The notes beneath the pieces were generated by a model. It was not told the origin of the DNA, ran no database searches, and was given only the letters and a program-made list of their open reading frames with translations. 64,000 nt of DNA from Spisula solida (Eukaryota > Mollusca > Bivalvia > Venerida > Mactridae), in the NCBI GenBank assembly GCA_947247005.1, contig OX365952.1, positions 28,708,222 to 28,772,221 of the forward strand. Direction: 5' to 3'. This document shows positions 33,392-48,300 of the stretch, piece after piece (position 1 is the first letter of the stretch; each line of letters starts with the position of its first letter). The position numbers were made by a program, and so were the translations under genes.

Positions 33392-36300
33392 GTACGTAAA
33401 CACACAACAACCAAAAGTTCAATGTTATTCTTATTTGATCAATTGATAAAAGTTGATACCGAAGTAATTCGTATATGCATTTTTTGCGTTCAACCGAGAT
33501 AGACGAAGTATGTGACCATTCGTTTTTATCGTTGCCTATTTGGCCATTGACTATCGGCTTCGAGGGAAGAGACATAAAGTGTGTGTGATACAAGGAATCC
33601 GGGCGGACTGCTCCAGCTCTTGCCGAATAGACTCATTGGTTCTTTAACGTTATTTAACGTGCCCGATGTACGTATAGCACTATTACACGCAAGACTAACT
33701 CTGTGTTTCCATCCAGTTCATCTATGGTTGGTTGGGAAACACCGAAAAGCGATTAAAAATAACCAGTGCTCCGGCCGAGATTCAAAATAGGTAGTGGAGA
33801 GCGTTAACGACTCGGCCAACGTCCACTGTACATGTATAGGCAACGGAAAAGTATGTCGCCATTTCAACGTTTGCTATATCAGTTTTTCATCAACATCTGT
33901 ATTTCTCGTAGCGTTATTTATTGTTTATATAAGATGTACAAACACAGGTAACTGTATCATTGATAAAGAGTAAAAAATAGATAACATAAATTATATAAAA
34001 AAATATATGTTTACTCTTTAACAATGATACAGTTACACCACGTATAAACCAAATCACTGTACGACTTTAAGGATACATAGAGAATCTTACACGAGTGTCT
34101 TTCCATATTTAATTTATTAAACGAGTTGAATAAAATGATAATATGCGAGGCTCTGTCGAGCATTTTATCATTTTTACTTGGTGACTTTCCCCCCAAGTAT
34201 TGCTTATACAACAGGAATTTGAAATTCTATCCATAAAAGATCATAACAGTCGATCTAATCAAAATCGCTCTATTCGTATATATAATACTGAAGGAACGCA
34301 ATGCATTTTCGTCTTCCAAAATGGAATCCGTAGCCAGTGCTATCAAAATCAAAAAATACAAGCGATCAAATTAGCTCATTCGACGAAGAACACTTATGTG
34401 TGACATATCCAATCGACACTTAATATATTTTCCTGATTTAATGCGAAATATTCGTGATTTACTTCACAAAGTTCAATATCTAGTACATCGTCGGTGCCAT
34501 TCTGTGGTGTCACAAACGACGCCCCCAAGCTGAGTTTTTGTATGGGAAACCCAGTATTTCCACTAACGGTCAGTTGATTTTGACATTTTTACACATCGGC
34601 CCACAATTTGCGCGCGATAAACACGAGCACCGATCCAAGTGAGTAGCTAAGGAATGTATTTGGTTCGTAAATATTACTAATTTTCCACAACGAAAGTGTG
34701 CAACGGTTGGAGATGAATGTAAAATGATCAATTTGAAAGTCTAGAGGAGCTCCCACTCTGTAAAAACACTTAAGGGCATTCTATAGTGCGATACGGCATG
34801 TTTTTAAAAAGCGTTTTTTCTTTAAATTGAACTCTGGTGGACATAACAAACATAGCATTACATGTATTACTTTATTCACCCTTGGAGTAAATCAACAAAA
34901 ACGCATTAATAAAGCGAATTTATCAAAGCATGACAGCACTTGCATTGCAAATCTTGCTCGTCCATCCTATCCCCTTAAATGTAGTTTAATATTTGCCTGT
35001 GGGCGTGGTTTAGTGACGCACTGAATGGCACCGACGATGTACTAGATATTGACATTTCGTAAAAGAAATAAGGAATATATCTTGTAATATCAGGCGAAAG
35101 TGAATATTTTCGATTGCATGAGGTACATATAAATAGTCTTCGTCACATGATCTAACTCGATCGCTTGTATCTTTTATTTTGTTAGCACTGGCTACGGGAT
35201 TCCATTTGGAAGACGAAAGTGCGTTGCGTTCCTTCAGTATATATAATATACACGAGGGTCATTCAATAAATTCGTAGACTTTGTAAATCATTTTGACATC
35301 AGATGACACAGAGAAAAACAAACTACAACAAGTTAAACTACAGCCTTTCGGACACAAGTGCTGAAAATATTGCGTGAAACAACGCATTTTTAAAGAAAAT
35401 ATGGCTAAAATATAAATATCACCATACCGGTACCATCTTATACGGTCTAAGTTAAGGATTAAGACTTGACATAATGGTTGTATATCAATATGAAAACTAC
35501 TCGCACATTTCGACGGACGTTGCGTGAAACGTCACTACGTTTGTCTATCTGCACATCCCTGTATCGTTTTAAATACCATGCTGCGCATCAGAAATTTGTT
35601 TTTGCCATTTAAACATAAGACCACTACATGCTGTATGTTCTCCTTTCGCTCTCTGTAGCAGCTATTGTGTGTCTGCTGTGTTTTTCCAAGCCCAATGCAT
35701 AATTCGATAGTCGTATGAATTTCCTTGCGTAAAGAAATAGACATTTTGACGTTATTGAAAACGCGACCCGCCTTGATAAAACTGTTTTTAATTCACACTC
35801 CGACGTCCAAATAACTTCATAACTTCATGAAATCCCATGATAAATATAGATTAATTGGTTAGTGCCGTGGATGAAAAAGTTTATCTGGCAAGGCGGAGGA
35901 ATTTATCGGGTGAGCCGTATAAATATTCGTCAATTAAACGTTGTTTTATTTGTTACAAATGCATTTGAGTTGGTAGCTTGAGTGGGGTTGTTCCATATGT
36001 ATAAAAATCCGTGTCTGGTCAAAAGTTGTTTCACCTCGGAAAACCAATAAAATTATTGCAAAACCCATTATTTACATCGTCTAGCGGAAATTGTTTAACA
36101 GTTTGAATAAAGATAATATATAATATACATGCGTTTTGTCGGACTCCTAAAATGACTTTACAAAACTTGGTATGCAGATTTTCTAGTAATTTTGATTTAG
36201 AAAATCCCCATATTTCATAACCATGTGTGATTGTTGATGTTACTAGAGACTCAAATAATTGCATTAGACATCGCGTCATAAGTTGGAGCGAGTTTGCGTA

Positions 36301-39300
36301 ACGTCATAAACGCCGTTATTTTAGCTAAACATAAAATAAATAAATAATAATATACCAGATTTATATAGCGCCCTTTTCATGCGAACGCACGTTCAAAGGC
36401 ACTTTACCCATGTTGCAGCCACAAGGGCACAGGTGCATCCTCTACCAGTGCAGATACAGCATGATCTGACCAGTGGGACAGACTGAGAGAAAGCCCCTGA
36501 AGGGAGAGAGAGACATTAGATACAGGCATGTCCGGGGCTGCAGAGGTGTGCCTAGCTCTTATTTCGAATAGACAGTCTGGTTCTTTAATGTGTATCGGTG
36601 CTATACACTTCCTGGCACTTCCAGATACTTTGCAGACCACATGGACAGATATAGCGGGAAATATTATGAATATTTCAGAAATGTCAAGTTCCGATGCCAG
36701 GGATTGAACCCACGACCTCTGGATTGACAGCCCAGTGCGTTACCACTGAGCTAAATCAGTTATAACCATATAAACATGGTGGAAGTTTCACGTTGAATTA
36801 ACATTATAATAAAAAACGGACGAACAGCGACTTCAATCTGTGTATGTTATCATGTGTATCAATTGGTAATACATAAGTCACCGCTATGAATTTTAGAAGT
36901 TAATTTTGAGGCAAAATAATAATATTCTTTATGATCATCAATAGTATACTGAAGTGAGAATTTAGCGATAATTTTTTTAAATAGTTACAAATAACCATCA
37001 TTTTCGACCATTGCGGCACAATATATTTTTAATACATGCACTTATAGATACTAATAATAAACGACATTGTTCAATGTGTATAGTTGAAGTACACAATACG
37101 TAACAAGAGCTATTAAAACGAAGTATCATAACATAACCGAGCGCAGGAACTTTTCTCGCCGCCTCTTAATACGCATGCACACAATCGCATTTGCTTGATT
37201 AATTTGGTGAAATAAAATAAAATCCTTAACAAGACTGTACGCATGAATCTGGTTTTAAATCTTAATTTATATTGGAATAGTTAAAAATGTACGGTAGTTT
37301 CGCATATAGCTTCTGAAGTCCAAAATTATTTCTAATCAATTTATTTCTGGTATATATATATACACTGAATCATGATTTTATTTTCTACTTGGGATTCCTA
37401 CTTAAAATGGATGTTCATCAGATGCACTTAAAGTAAGTATATAAGAAGAATGTTGTTTAGTTTATAAGACGCTTATAACAATTGCTTATACCTCTAAATG
37501 TAAGAAACGTTTGGGGGTAAATAATAACGTTAACGTCGTCTAAATAGTGCAGTGGGACATTCTCTGTAGACATCGATTTTTACGTGGCATTTTGCAATGC
37601 TTCGTCACAGTAAACATTGAAATATATGTATAGATTCAGAAGAAAAACACTATTTCCTAGTTTTAATCGTTTTCCTTAAAACACAAAACTTTAAAAATAA
37701 CAAAGTTATAGATATCACGGTTATCATAACAAACGTATTTTTAACGTCACTGGGACATTTTCTATAAACATTGAAAAACGAGAAAAACGCATTGTTTATG
37801 TCATTTTATCAATTAGGTTTTTACATATTATTAAGCTAGAAAAAGAGACTATTTTTATATTTAATTATTGAATACATGTTGTTTCAGAAGTATGCCTGTC
37901 TTGTTAATAAGGTTCCAGGTCTTACCCGTTCCTATAAATGGTATCGAAACATTGCTTTAGGTCTACGAATGTACTATATAGTCTCTAGTTTTCATTTAAT
38001 ATTTTTTGTATTATAGAGTTTAATATAAATACTGCACCAATGGTTGATCTACCCGGCCTGAATCCAAACTGTACAGCAGGTATTTTTTCATTGTCTTCAC
38101 ACCATTTAGATACTCTGTGATTTAACACTGTGGTAAACAGTTTTGAATAATTGAACAGAGTGGAAAGAGTTATACCCCTGTAACTGATAGCTTCATCTTT
38201 ACGACCCTTTTTGGGAGGCGATTAAGCCTCTCATTACTACCATTGCCCATTTCTTAATACAAAATTAACCGCCTTTAGGCTGCTATGTGAATCCGCATTC
38301 AAGTAGTTCCAGAAACTGTCAACATTCCCAATACTGCTACATATGTTTCTCCAAATATTTTAACTGATTTAAGCCAATCAGCAACATTTGTTTATTCTAA
38401 GATCAAAAATTATTGTGAAACTGTTCGTTAAATCGATATTTTGGCCAAAAAAATCACTACACCGGCTGATACCGAACTTGTTTCATAGTACGAAAATGAC
38501 TTGTTCATCAAATCACGCATGTTAATTAAATGTATATGACACTCTATATTAACGTATGTAAAAGTTGTAAATATGCTGCCGCTTATACATATCTATAGGC
38601 CGATTAACAATGTTACCGCGTTAAGCGTAAAACGCAATAGTCAAATTCTACCCTGCTTTATGTAAGACCTCATAATTTTCGTATCTGTTATCCGATTTTA
38701 AATATTTAAAGTTTGTAATGAAGCAGAGATATATGCCTGTCTATTAATACAACATTCATCACGATACCCTAGTTATTAAATCCACGGCGACGAGTAAGAA
38801 TCCGTTCCGCGTAAAAGTAAGTTTAAAATATCCCGTTTTTTACCAAATAAAAATTCAATCAACGGTCGAAAATCATCAAACATTAATCTAATTTTCGATC
38901 GATTTTGTTCATTAAAGCTTGTTTTAAAAGCTTATACTGTAAGGTTTTATCAAATGTAAAAACTTATTTTTAAAGCATTTGCGAGTTGTCGACCGCCATC
39001 GAAATAAAACAGAACGGACGTATTCATAATAATGTTTGATGTAAACTACGCCGACCATTGATCATCTTTTGTGGCGATTTTTTCAAAGGCTAGCATCATG
39101 GTTCGTAATTTAATGCAACCAATACCTCTCAAAATGCATTTAATAGCAGGTTATATTGTAAATAATCGCCATTTTATAATTAACATTCGGCAATAAGTCC
39201 GCAAGTTCAATACAGCTACCAAAAAAATAGTCCCGCATCGTGACAAAAATCACTATTTTTGACTCCATTCTGTAAAGACAGAACCAATAGAAACCAGAAA

Positions 39301-42300
39301 AAAGTACAACCAGTACCTCAAAACGTATTTAATCTCACAATTTAAACAAGTTTCAATCAAAAATATGTTTTCAATTAGCGCATGGAAGGTGTGCAGGTGC
39401 CCGTTTCACACGCGTTTCGACGTGATTCCGCCATTTTGAAAATTTATTTGCAATAATTAGTACATACATGCACGAAGTTTAATCAAATCGTTGGCGGTCG
39501 ACAACTCACAAATGCTTTATAAATAAGTTTTACATTTTATAAAACCTTAAAGTATTAGCTTTTAAAACAAGTTTTAATGAACAAAATCGATCGAAAATTA
39601 AATTCATATTTGATGATTTTCGACCGTTGGTTGTATTTTTATTTGGTAAAAAAAGAAGTATTTTAAACTTACTTTTACGAGGAACGGATTCTTACTCGTC
39701 GCCGTGGATTTAATAATTAGGGTATCGTGATGAATGTTGTATTAAAAGACAGACATATATCTCTGCTTTATTACAAGCTTTAAATATTTAAAATCGGACA
39801 ACAGATACGAAAATTATGAGGTCTTACATAAAGCAGGGTAGAATTTGACTAGTGCGTTTTACGCTTAACGCGGTAACATTGTTTATCGGCCGATCGATAT
39901 TAGTAAGCGGCAGCATATTTACGTTAATATAGAGTGTCATATACATTTAATTAACATGCGTGATCAAATGTCCCGGCTGTAAAGCTATTTTTAGAAACTT
40001 CAGACTACGGTCAAGTGATGGTTTTATCAATGAATCGTATACGGTCTGCAAAGTACTGTTATGCAATCATATGGTGTTGCTGTACTAGCTAGCCGCTTTC
40101 TATAGACTGTCTCCCGCTGTGAGGGAAGTGATTACAAGACGGTACTGTAGAATCTGATAAATAGGCGCGTAGTATTATTTTAAAGCCACTTTTGATATAC
40201 GCATTCAATACACGTATTACATATAAATTAATATGCACCTTTTAACAATTATTTAGATACCCAACATGCCTATATAGTCACATATGCCTATTATGACATT
40301 CAGGACAAGATCGGCAGTAAGAAAACGAACATTAAACGTGTAAAGTCGGTTTAAGCTTTAGTAGCAGCAACCAGATCGCCTCCCACCTGTACTCTCAGTG
40401 CTTTGATTAAATATAGGGATACTTATACCTCTAGTCCAGTTATCCGGATAAATACCTGATGATAAAATGTTATTAAAGATATCAGTTATATAACCTGCTA
40501 ATATATCACTAGCTTCGATAAAGTATTCGTTAAGTAATTTATCCTCACCAGACGCTTTATTACGTTTTAAAAATCGATTAGCTTTTTTAACTTCCTCCAG
40601 GGTTATGCTTTCATCAAGTTCCTGAAATATTGAGTTATCATTAAAATCATTGTTTTGGTTAAACGGCTCAGAATCACAGTGCCCGTTAAACACATTGTCT
40701 TTAAACATGTTTTCGAAATATGATTTAAAATCAGATAAGGAGACTTCGTCATTTTTACTGTTATTTGTTTTTTTATTATTAAAATATCGCCATAATCCTT
40801 TGGTTGTCGTTTTTTAAGAGTTTCAAATTCTCTCGCACGTTTCAAATAATATAACTTTATACGTTCTTTTTAATCTGCATAATTCTCAATGCGGTACACC
40901 GGGTTTAGTTCAGAGACGCTGTCGTGCGTCGAGCGTCGTGCGTCGTCATCAATTGGACTGTTAACACTATAGAAGTCACAGTTTTCACTTAATCTTTATG
41001 AAACTTAGTCACAATGTTTGTCTCTATAAAATCAAGGTCAAGTTTGTAACTGGGTCATCTGGCGTCACAAACTAGGTCACTAGGTCACATCAAAGAAAAA
41101 CCTTGTAAACATTCTAGAGGTCCCATTTTTGATATAATCTAATTGAAACTTGGTCACAATGTGTATCTCTATGAACTCTAGGTCAAGTTCACAACTGGGC
41201 CACATGGGGGTCAAAAATTAGGTCACCAGGTCACATTGAAGAAAAACCTTGTTAACACTCTAGAGGTCACATTTTTTACCTATTCTTTATGAAACTTTAT
41301 GAAACAAGGTTTGTCTCTATGAAATCTAGGTCAAATTCGTAACTGGGTCATATTGGGTAAAAAACTAGGTCACTAGGTCATATCAAAGAAAAATAGTGTT
41401 AACACCTTTAGAAGTCACATTTTTGAAATGATCTTAATGAACCTTAGCCACAATGTGTATCTTTATGAAATCGATGTCAAGCTCGCTACTGGGTCATCTT
41501 GGGTCAAAAACTAGATTACCATGTCCCATTGAAGAGAACCCTTGTTGACATTCTCGAGGTCACATTGTTTACCTAATCTTTATGAAATTTAGTCACAATG
41601 TTTGTCTCTTTGAAATCCAGGTCATGTTCGTAACTGGGTCATCTGGGGTCATAACTAGGTCACAAGGTCACATCAAAGAAAATATTGTTAACACTCCAGT
41701 GGTCACGCTTTTTGCCTAATCTTTATGAAACTTGGTGACAATGTTTGTCTCTATGAAAGCTAGGTCAAGTTCGTAACTGGGTCATCCGGGTTCAAAAACT
41801 AGGTCACCAGATCATATCAAAGAAAAAGATTGTTTATACTTTAGAGGTCGCATTTTTTACCTCATCTTTATAAAACCTGGCCACAAAGTGTGTATTTGTA
41901 AAATCTACATCAAATATTAAGGTCATATCATAACAAAATACTGATTCTACCTAAACTACGAGTCATCAGATGAGCGCTTTAGGGCCATTTGCCCTCATGT
42001 TCTGGGTGTGTTTAATGTTAATTTTATACAAAAGTATCTACTTCGATAATTTCCCTAGTCCCTGAAAGCCGATGAACCACCAGGAATTACTTAAAAGGGC
42101 AATTAAAAGACCAAACTCGTATCGTTACTCACGCAAAAATCAGCTCGGTCTATCAAATTACTTTTAGACGTTTGTGTTGATATTCTTCGTTAAACTACAC
42201 AACTTGAATCGAGCTAAATGACATCCTCGTGATCAAGTTTATGTTGATAATGCTTTATCAGGAAAGGAATCATGAATAACGGTGCATTTTGAGAATAACA

Positions 42301-45300
42301 AAATTTTTAGTATACAGAGTATTGCTTTAGTGTTGCTCACTGGTGTACGGAGTATTGCTGTACAGTGTACGGAGTATTGCTCACGGAAATTAAGTAAATT
42401 TGAGGTATAACCAGTGCTATTTGGTACATATTACTTACATTGTCTAGATCTATATCTGTTGAAAATTCGAGAGTGTAAAAACTACATTTAAACATGTCGA
42501 AATTTTAAATGTAATTTTAAATGTAGTACTATATATACTGCTTTCTCATGGAGTCGTTTCTATGTTTATAATTATGCAGAAACATAAACACGTTTGTACT
42601 TGAATACACGCGACCTAGAAATAAAGGCATACACAGTACACACCGTACTTAACTAAATGTTAAATTGCAAAGCAAAAACAAACTTACCTAATGCTAACCT
42701 CATGCTTCACAGCCAGTAAGGATATAATTTCTTGGTAAAAATACTTCCTATATCGTCATCAATGTTTTGGTCAACGTGCGCATGCCTAACAGGAAGGCGA
42801 TAACACGATAGTGAAAAGTAGAAGCTACGATGATGAAAAGTCGAAAGTACGATAGTGAAAAGTTGAAAGTACGATAGTGAAAAGTCGGAACTACGATGAT
42901 GAAAAGTCGAAAGTACGGTGATGAAAAGTCGAAAGTACGATAGTGAAAAGTCGAAAGTTTCATTTTAAAGGCATAATTGCAAATTCAAACACATGTAATT
43001 TAATGAAAATGTCAAAAAGCACGAAATGCACGTGCATTACCGAATCTGTTAAAATTCCGGCCATAGTTTTCTTAAAATTTTACTTGTATATAACAAATCA
43101 GCACTTTAAAAGGGATCCTTCTCCATCGTATTAGTACTGACGCTGACGTAAAAAGGCGTAACACTTTGACGTTACGTCTATAAATATTTTACAAAAAAAA
43201 ATCTTTCTTTTTACTCTTAATCAATGATACAGTTACCTGTGAAAGCACTATGAAACTTTGGTCTTTTTTGAATATTTGACAAAACTTTTTCGCGTTTAGT
43301 TATTTCGTATAATTGCTGATTAATTCCATGTGGAACATCGTATAACGTAACTTGAGTAAATTGCATTCCACAAAGCCTTATGAATGAATACCAGATTTAT
43401 AAAGCGCCATTTTCAAGCCGCGACACACGTTCAATGGTGCATTACATATAGTGCTGCAGCCACAATGGTACATATCCATCCTCTATCAGTACAGATACAG
43501 CATGATCTGACCGGAGGTACAAACTGAGAGAAAGCCCCCGAAGGAAGAGATCCATTAGATACAGACAGGACCGGCGCTGCTAGAGTGTGCCTAGCTCTTA
43601 TTTCGAATAGACAGTCTGGTTCTTTAATGTGCCCGGTGTAAAGCACCGATACACAGCCGCAAGTTCCTGGCACCTTTAAGCAGATACTTTACAGTCCACA
43701 CGATCATATATATATACAGCGGAAATACTACAAACAGAATTTCAGAAATGTCCAGTTTCAAGTCCAGTATCGGGGATTGAACGCACGACTTCTGGATTGA
43801 CAGCCAGATGCGTTATCACTGAGCTATCGCCTTATACATTAACAATAGTTGAAAACACAAGATGATTCACAGAGCCACATTTAAGCACCATTGATATGGC
43901 AAGATTTACATCATGTGACGAGAGTCTTGCCATATGATTGGTGCTTTAAAATGTGACATTGTGGAAATTATTGAAGTGTTTTTCAATGACATAAGCTTAC
44001 GCATTATTTATTATTACACTAATATTATTTACTCTAGTTATACTTCTGATCACCTACATTATATTTACAGGCACATGTTGACTTAACTACTAGATGGGTT
44101 TTAAAAACTGGTCCATGCGGACCTATGTGTGATCAATCAAAAATCGGGAGCTCAACACTATCATACCGAATTCTGGCCGAACGTGTATCCCACAATCCAT
44201 ATGTGTTCGGCCTTCTGTCGATTGAGTCTCAAAGAGTCGCAGGCTTGTATGAACGACGAGTCATTAATGATTTGGTAAAAGCAACGATGAGTGAAGTTGT
44301 GTCAGCTGTTGGTGAGGATTGGGAAGAAGAGCTGATGAGATTTACTGTCGATGTTGACGAAACGATTGACGAGAAAACAATAAGGTAGATCAGATAAGAC
44401 ATGTTACAGAAGTGTGTTTTCTTGGTTATTATATCGTGTTTATATAACACGATGTCAATGTTTGTTATTTAGATGAAATCATATGAAACTACAACACTTC
44501 CATATGTTATGAGGTAAACTATTTAATGATCAGATTTTATTGGTAGATTTGATGGATATTCCTGGACCAACCTGACTCTTCAAGGACATGCACTTAACTG
44601 GAATATACAGACAAACAACAATATAGCAAAACGACCGGACACCCACAGCCCTAACATAAGTCCGGTGTTTATGTCAAAGCGTATTTACAGGTATAGTTAA
44701 ATATTTAACTTTGGTAATCCAAACACGGACTCGTCTTCTGAAAAGGGGAGGCATGCTTCCATGGTTGGTTTCTTTCACAACTGTAAAAACCAACGTGTTA
44801 TTTAGTATACATGTACTAATCGGATTAGTCCACAGTTTGAAGTACAAAAAGATGCATAACCTAGATATTAACTTATATGCACATTGATTTTGACAACTAC
44901 AATAGATAGGCATTCTTTACATGTGGACATTAAAGCATTTGCATAAACTAACGATGTACAATTGCAATAGGAATATGAAATATTTGCGTTATTTTCGTGT
45001 TTAGTGGAGATTTCTTTTGACCTTACAAGCTTTCGTGGCCATAGCATGTCCGTAGCCATGGTAGATGATAACTTGTTCCACAAGTGGAGGGCATGACCAT
45101 ATCCATGGTAGATGGTAACTTGTTCCACAAGTGGAGGGCATGTCCGTAGCCATTGCAGATGGTAACTTGCTCCACAACTGGAGGGCATGAGTGTCGCATG
45201 ACTCTATTTATTGTATATGATAACTTGCTCTACATATGGAGGGAATGATCCTAGTTGTTGTAGATGGTAACTTGCTCCACATGTGGAGGGCATGACCGTA

Positions 45301-48300
45301 GTCATTGTAGATGGTAACTTGCTCCACGTGTGGAGGGGATGTCCGTAGTTATTGTAGATGGTAATTTGCTCCACAAGTGGAGGGCATGTCCGTAGATATG
45401 GTAGATGGTAACTTGCTCCACAAGTGGAGGGCATGTCCGTAGTCATGGTAGATGATTACTTGTTCCACAAGTGGTGGGCATGACCATATCCATGGTAGAT
45501 GGTAACTTGTTCCACAAGTGGAGGGCATGTCCGTAGCCATTGCAGATGGTAACTTGCTCCACAAGTGGAGTGCATGAGTGCCGCATGACTCTATTTATTG
45601 TATATGATAACTTGCTCTACATATGGAGGGAATGACCCTAGTTGTTGTAGATGGTAACTTGCTCCAAATGTGGAGGGCATGTCCGTAGTTATTGTAGATT
45701 GTAACTTGGACCACGAGTGGGTGGGATGACCGTAGTTAGTGTAGATGGTAACTTGCTCCACAAACGGAGGACATGACCGTAGTTAGTGTAGATGGTAACT
45801 TGCTCCGCAAGTGGAGGACATGACCGTACTTAGTGTAGTTGGTAACTTGCTCCGCAAGTGGAGGACATGACCGTAGTAAGTGTAGATGGTAACTTGCTCC
45901 ACAAGTGGAGGACATGACCGTAGTTAGTGTAGATGGTAACTTGCTCCACAAGTGGAGGGGATGACCGTAGTTAGTGTAGATGGTAACTTGCTCCGCAAGT
46001 GGAGGACATGACCGTACTTAGTGTAGTTGGTAACTTGCTCCGCAAGTGGAGGACATGACCGTAGTTAGTGTAGATGGCAACTTGCTCCACAAGTGGAGGA
46101 CATGACCGTAGTTAGTGTAGATGGAAACTTGCTCCACGTGTTGAGGGCATGACCGTAGTTAGTGTAGATGGTAACTTGCTCCGCAAGTGGAGGACATGAC
46201 CGTACTTAGTGTAGTTGGTAACTTGCTCCGCAAGTGGAGGGGATGACCGTAGTTAGTGTAGATGGTAACTTGCTCCGCAAGTGGAGGACATGACCGTAGT
46301 TAGTGTAGATGGTAACTTGCTCCACAAGTGGAGGGGATGACCGTAGTTAGTGTAGATGGTAACTTGCTCCGCAAGTGGAGGACATGACCGTACTTAGTGT
46401 AGATGGTAACTTGCTCCACAAGTGGAGGGGATGACCGTAGTTAGTGTAGATGGTAACTTGCTCCGCAAGTGGAGGACATGACCGTACTTAGTGTAGATGG
46501 TAACTTGCTCCGCAAGTGGAGGACATGACCGTAGTAAGTGTAGATGGTAACTTGCTCCACAAGTGGAGGGGATGACCGTAGTTAGTGTAGATGGTAACTT
46601 GCTCCGCAAGTGGAGGACATGACCGTACTTAGTGTAGATGGTAACTTGCTCCACAAGTGGAGGGGATGTCCGTCATTAGTGTAGATGGTAACTTGCTCCG
46701 CAAGTGGAGGACATGACCGTACTTAGTGTAGTTGGTAACTTGCTCCGCAAGTGGAGGACATGACCGTAGTAAGTGTAGATGGTAACTTGCTCCACAAGTG
46801 GAGGACATGACCGTAGTTAGTGTAGATGGTAACTTGCTCCACAAGTGGAGGGGATGACCGTAGTTAGTGTAGATGGTAACTTGCTCCGCAAGTGGAGGAC
46901 ATGACCGTACTTAGTGTAGTTGGTAACTTGCTCCGCAAGTGGAGGACATGACCGTAGTTAGTGTAGATGGCAACTTGCTCCACAAGTGGAGGACATGACC
47001 GTAGTTAGTGTAGATGGAAACTTGCTCCACGTGTTGAGGGCATGACCGTAGTTAGTGTAGATGGTAACTTGCTCCGCAAGTGGAGGACATGACCGTACTT
47101 AGTGTAGTTGGTAACTTGCTCCGCAAGTGGAGGGGATGACCGTAGTTAGTGTAGATGGTAACTTGCTCCGCAAGTGGAGGACATGACCGTAGTTAGTGTA
47201 GATGGTAACTTGCTCCACAAGTGGAGGGGATGACCGTAGTTAGTGTAGATGGTAACTTGCTCCGCAAGTGGAGGACATGACCGTACTTAGTGTAGATGGT
47301 AACTTGCTCCACAAGTGGAGGGGATGACCGTAGTTAGTGTAGATGGTAACTTGCTCCGCAAGTGGAGGACATGACCGTAGTTAGTGTAGATGGTAACTTG
47401 CTCCACAAGTGGAGGACATGACCGTAGTTAGTGTAGATGGTAACTTGCTCCACAAGTGGAGGGGATGTCCGTAATTAGTGTAGATGGTAACTTGCTCCAC
47501 AAGTGGAGGGGATGACCGTAGTTAGTGTAGATGGTAACTTGCTCCACAAGTGGAGGGGATGACCGTAGTTAGTGTAGATGGTAACTTGCTCCACAAGTGG
47601 AGGGGATGACCGTAGTTAGTGTAGATGGTAACTTGCTCCACAAGTGGAGGGGATGACCGTAGTTAGTGTAGATGGTAACTTGCTCCACAAGTGGAGGGGA
47701 TGACCGTAGTTAGTGTTGATGGTAACTTGCTCCACAAGTGGAGGGGATGATCGTAGTTAGTGTAGATGGTAACTTGCTCCACAAGTGGAGGACATGTCCG
47801 TAGTTAGTGTGGATGGCAACTTGCTCCACAAGTGGAGGGGATGACCGTAGTTAGTGTAGATGGTAACTTGCTCCGCAAGTGGAGGACATGACCGTACTTA
47901 GTGTAGTTGGTAACTTGCTCCACAAGTGGAGGGGATGTCCGTAGTTATTGTAGATGGAAACTTGCTCCACGTGTTGAGGGCACGTCCGTAGCCATGGGAT
48001 ATGGTAACATACTTCACCCGGTATTGGTAACCAGCTGTGTTGCGTTGATACATGTAACAATTTGTCGGAACATCTTAACTTGTGTTTACAGAACAAAGTT
48101 GGAACATAAAGCGGTGTTGAAGATTGTATCCTTTGATATTGATAACGATTTGACCACTTGTCATGGCGACTTTGGAGTAACTACTGGTGATATTGGACAA
48201 GTACCGGGGCTTATTGTAAACCAGGTTATGAATTCAATGCCAATTTGATGTAGTTTGCACCTATAATGGGATTCGAATCCAAACTGTACGCCGTTTCGGA

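Larger units (their letters stand above)
33392..44070 (+). other. Gene 2 intron 1 (10.7 kb), packed with mobile-element remnants
   Basis: It holds, in order: a weak SINE trace, two small hairpins, a long-armed foldback element, a mariner derivative, one dispersed minus-strand LINE copy hit by a SINE and a foldback element, a 147-bp array, a 22-bp array, a second SINE and a hairpin. Nothing recognisable is seen at 33691-33946, 36769-37899 or 42001-42804. Confidence 0.7.

Noticed and set aside
45204..46844. Repeated minus-strand frames such as MWSKLPSTLTTVMSSTCGASY
   Set aside because: The 47-bp unit cycles through all three frames every 141 bp; these are by-products of the minisatellite.
48255..48285. 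tRNA box B-like 'ggattcgaatcc'
   Set aside because: It is a self-complementary word with no box A at the right distance on either strand.
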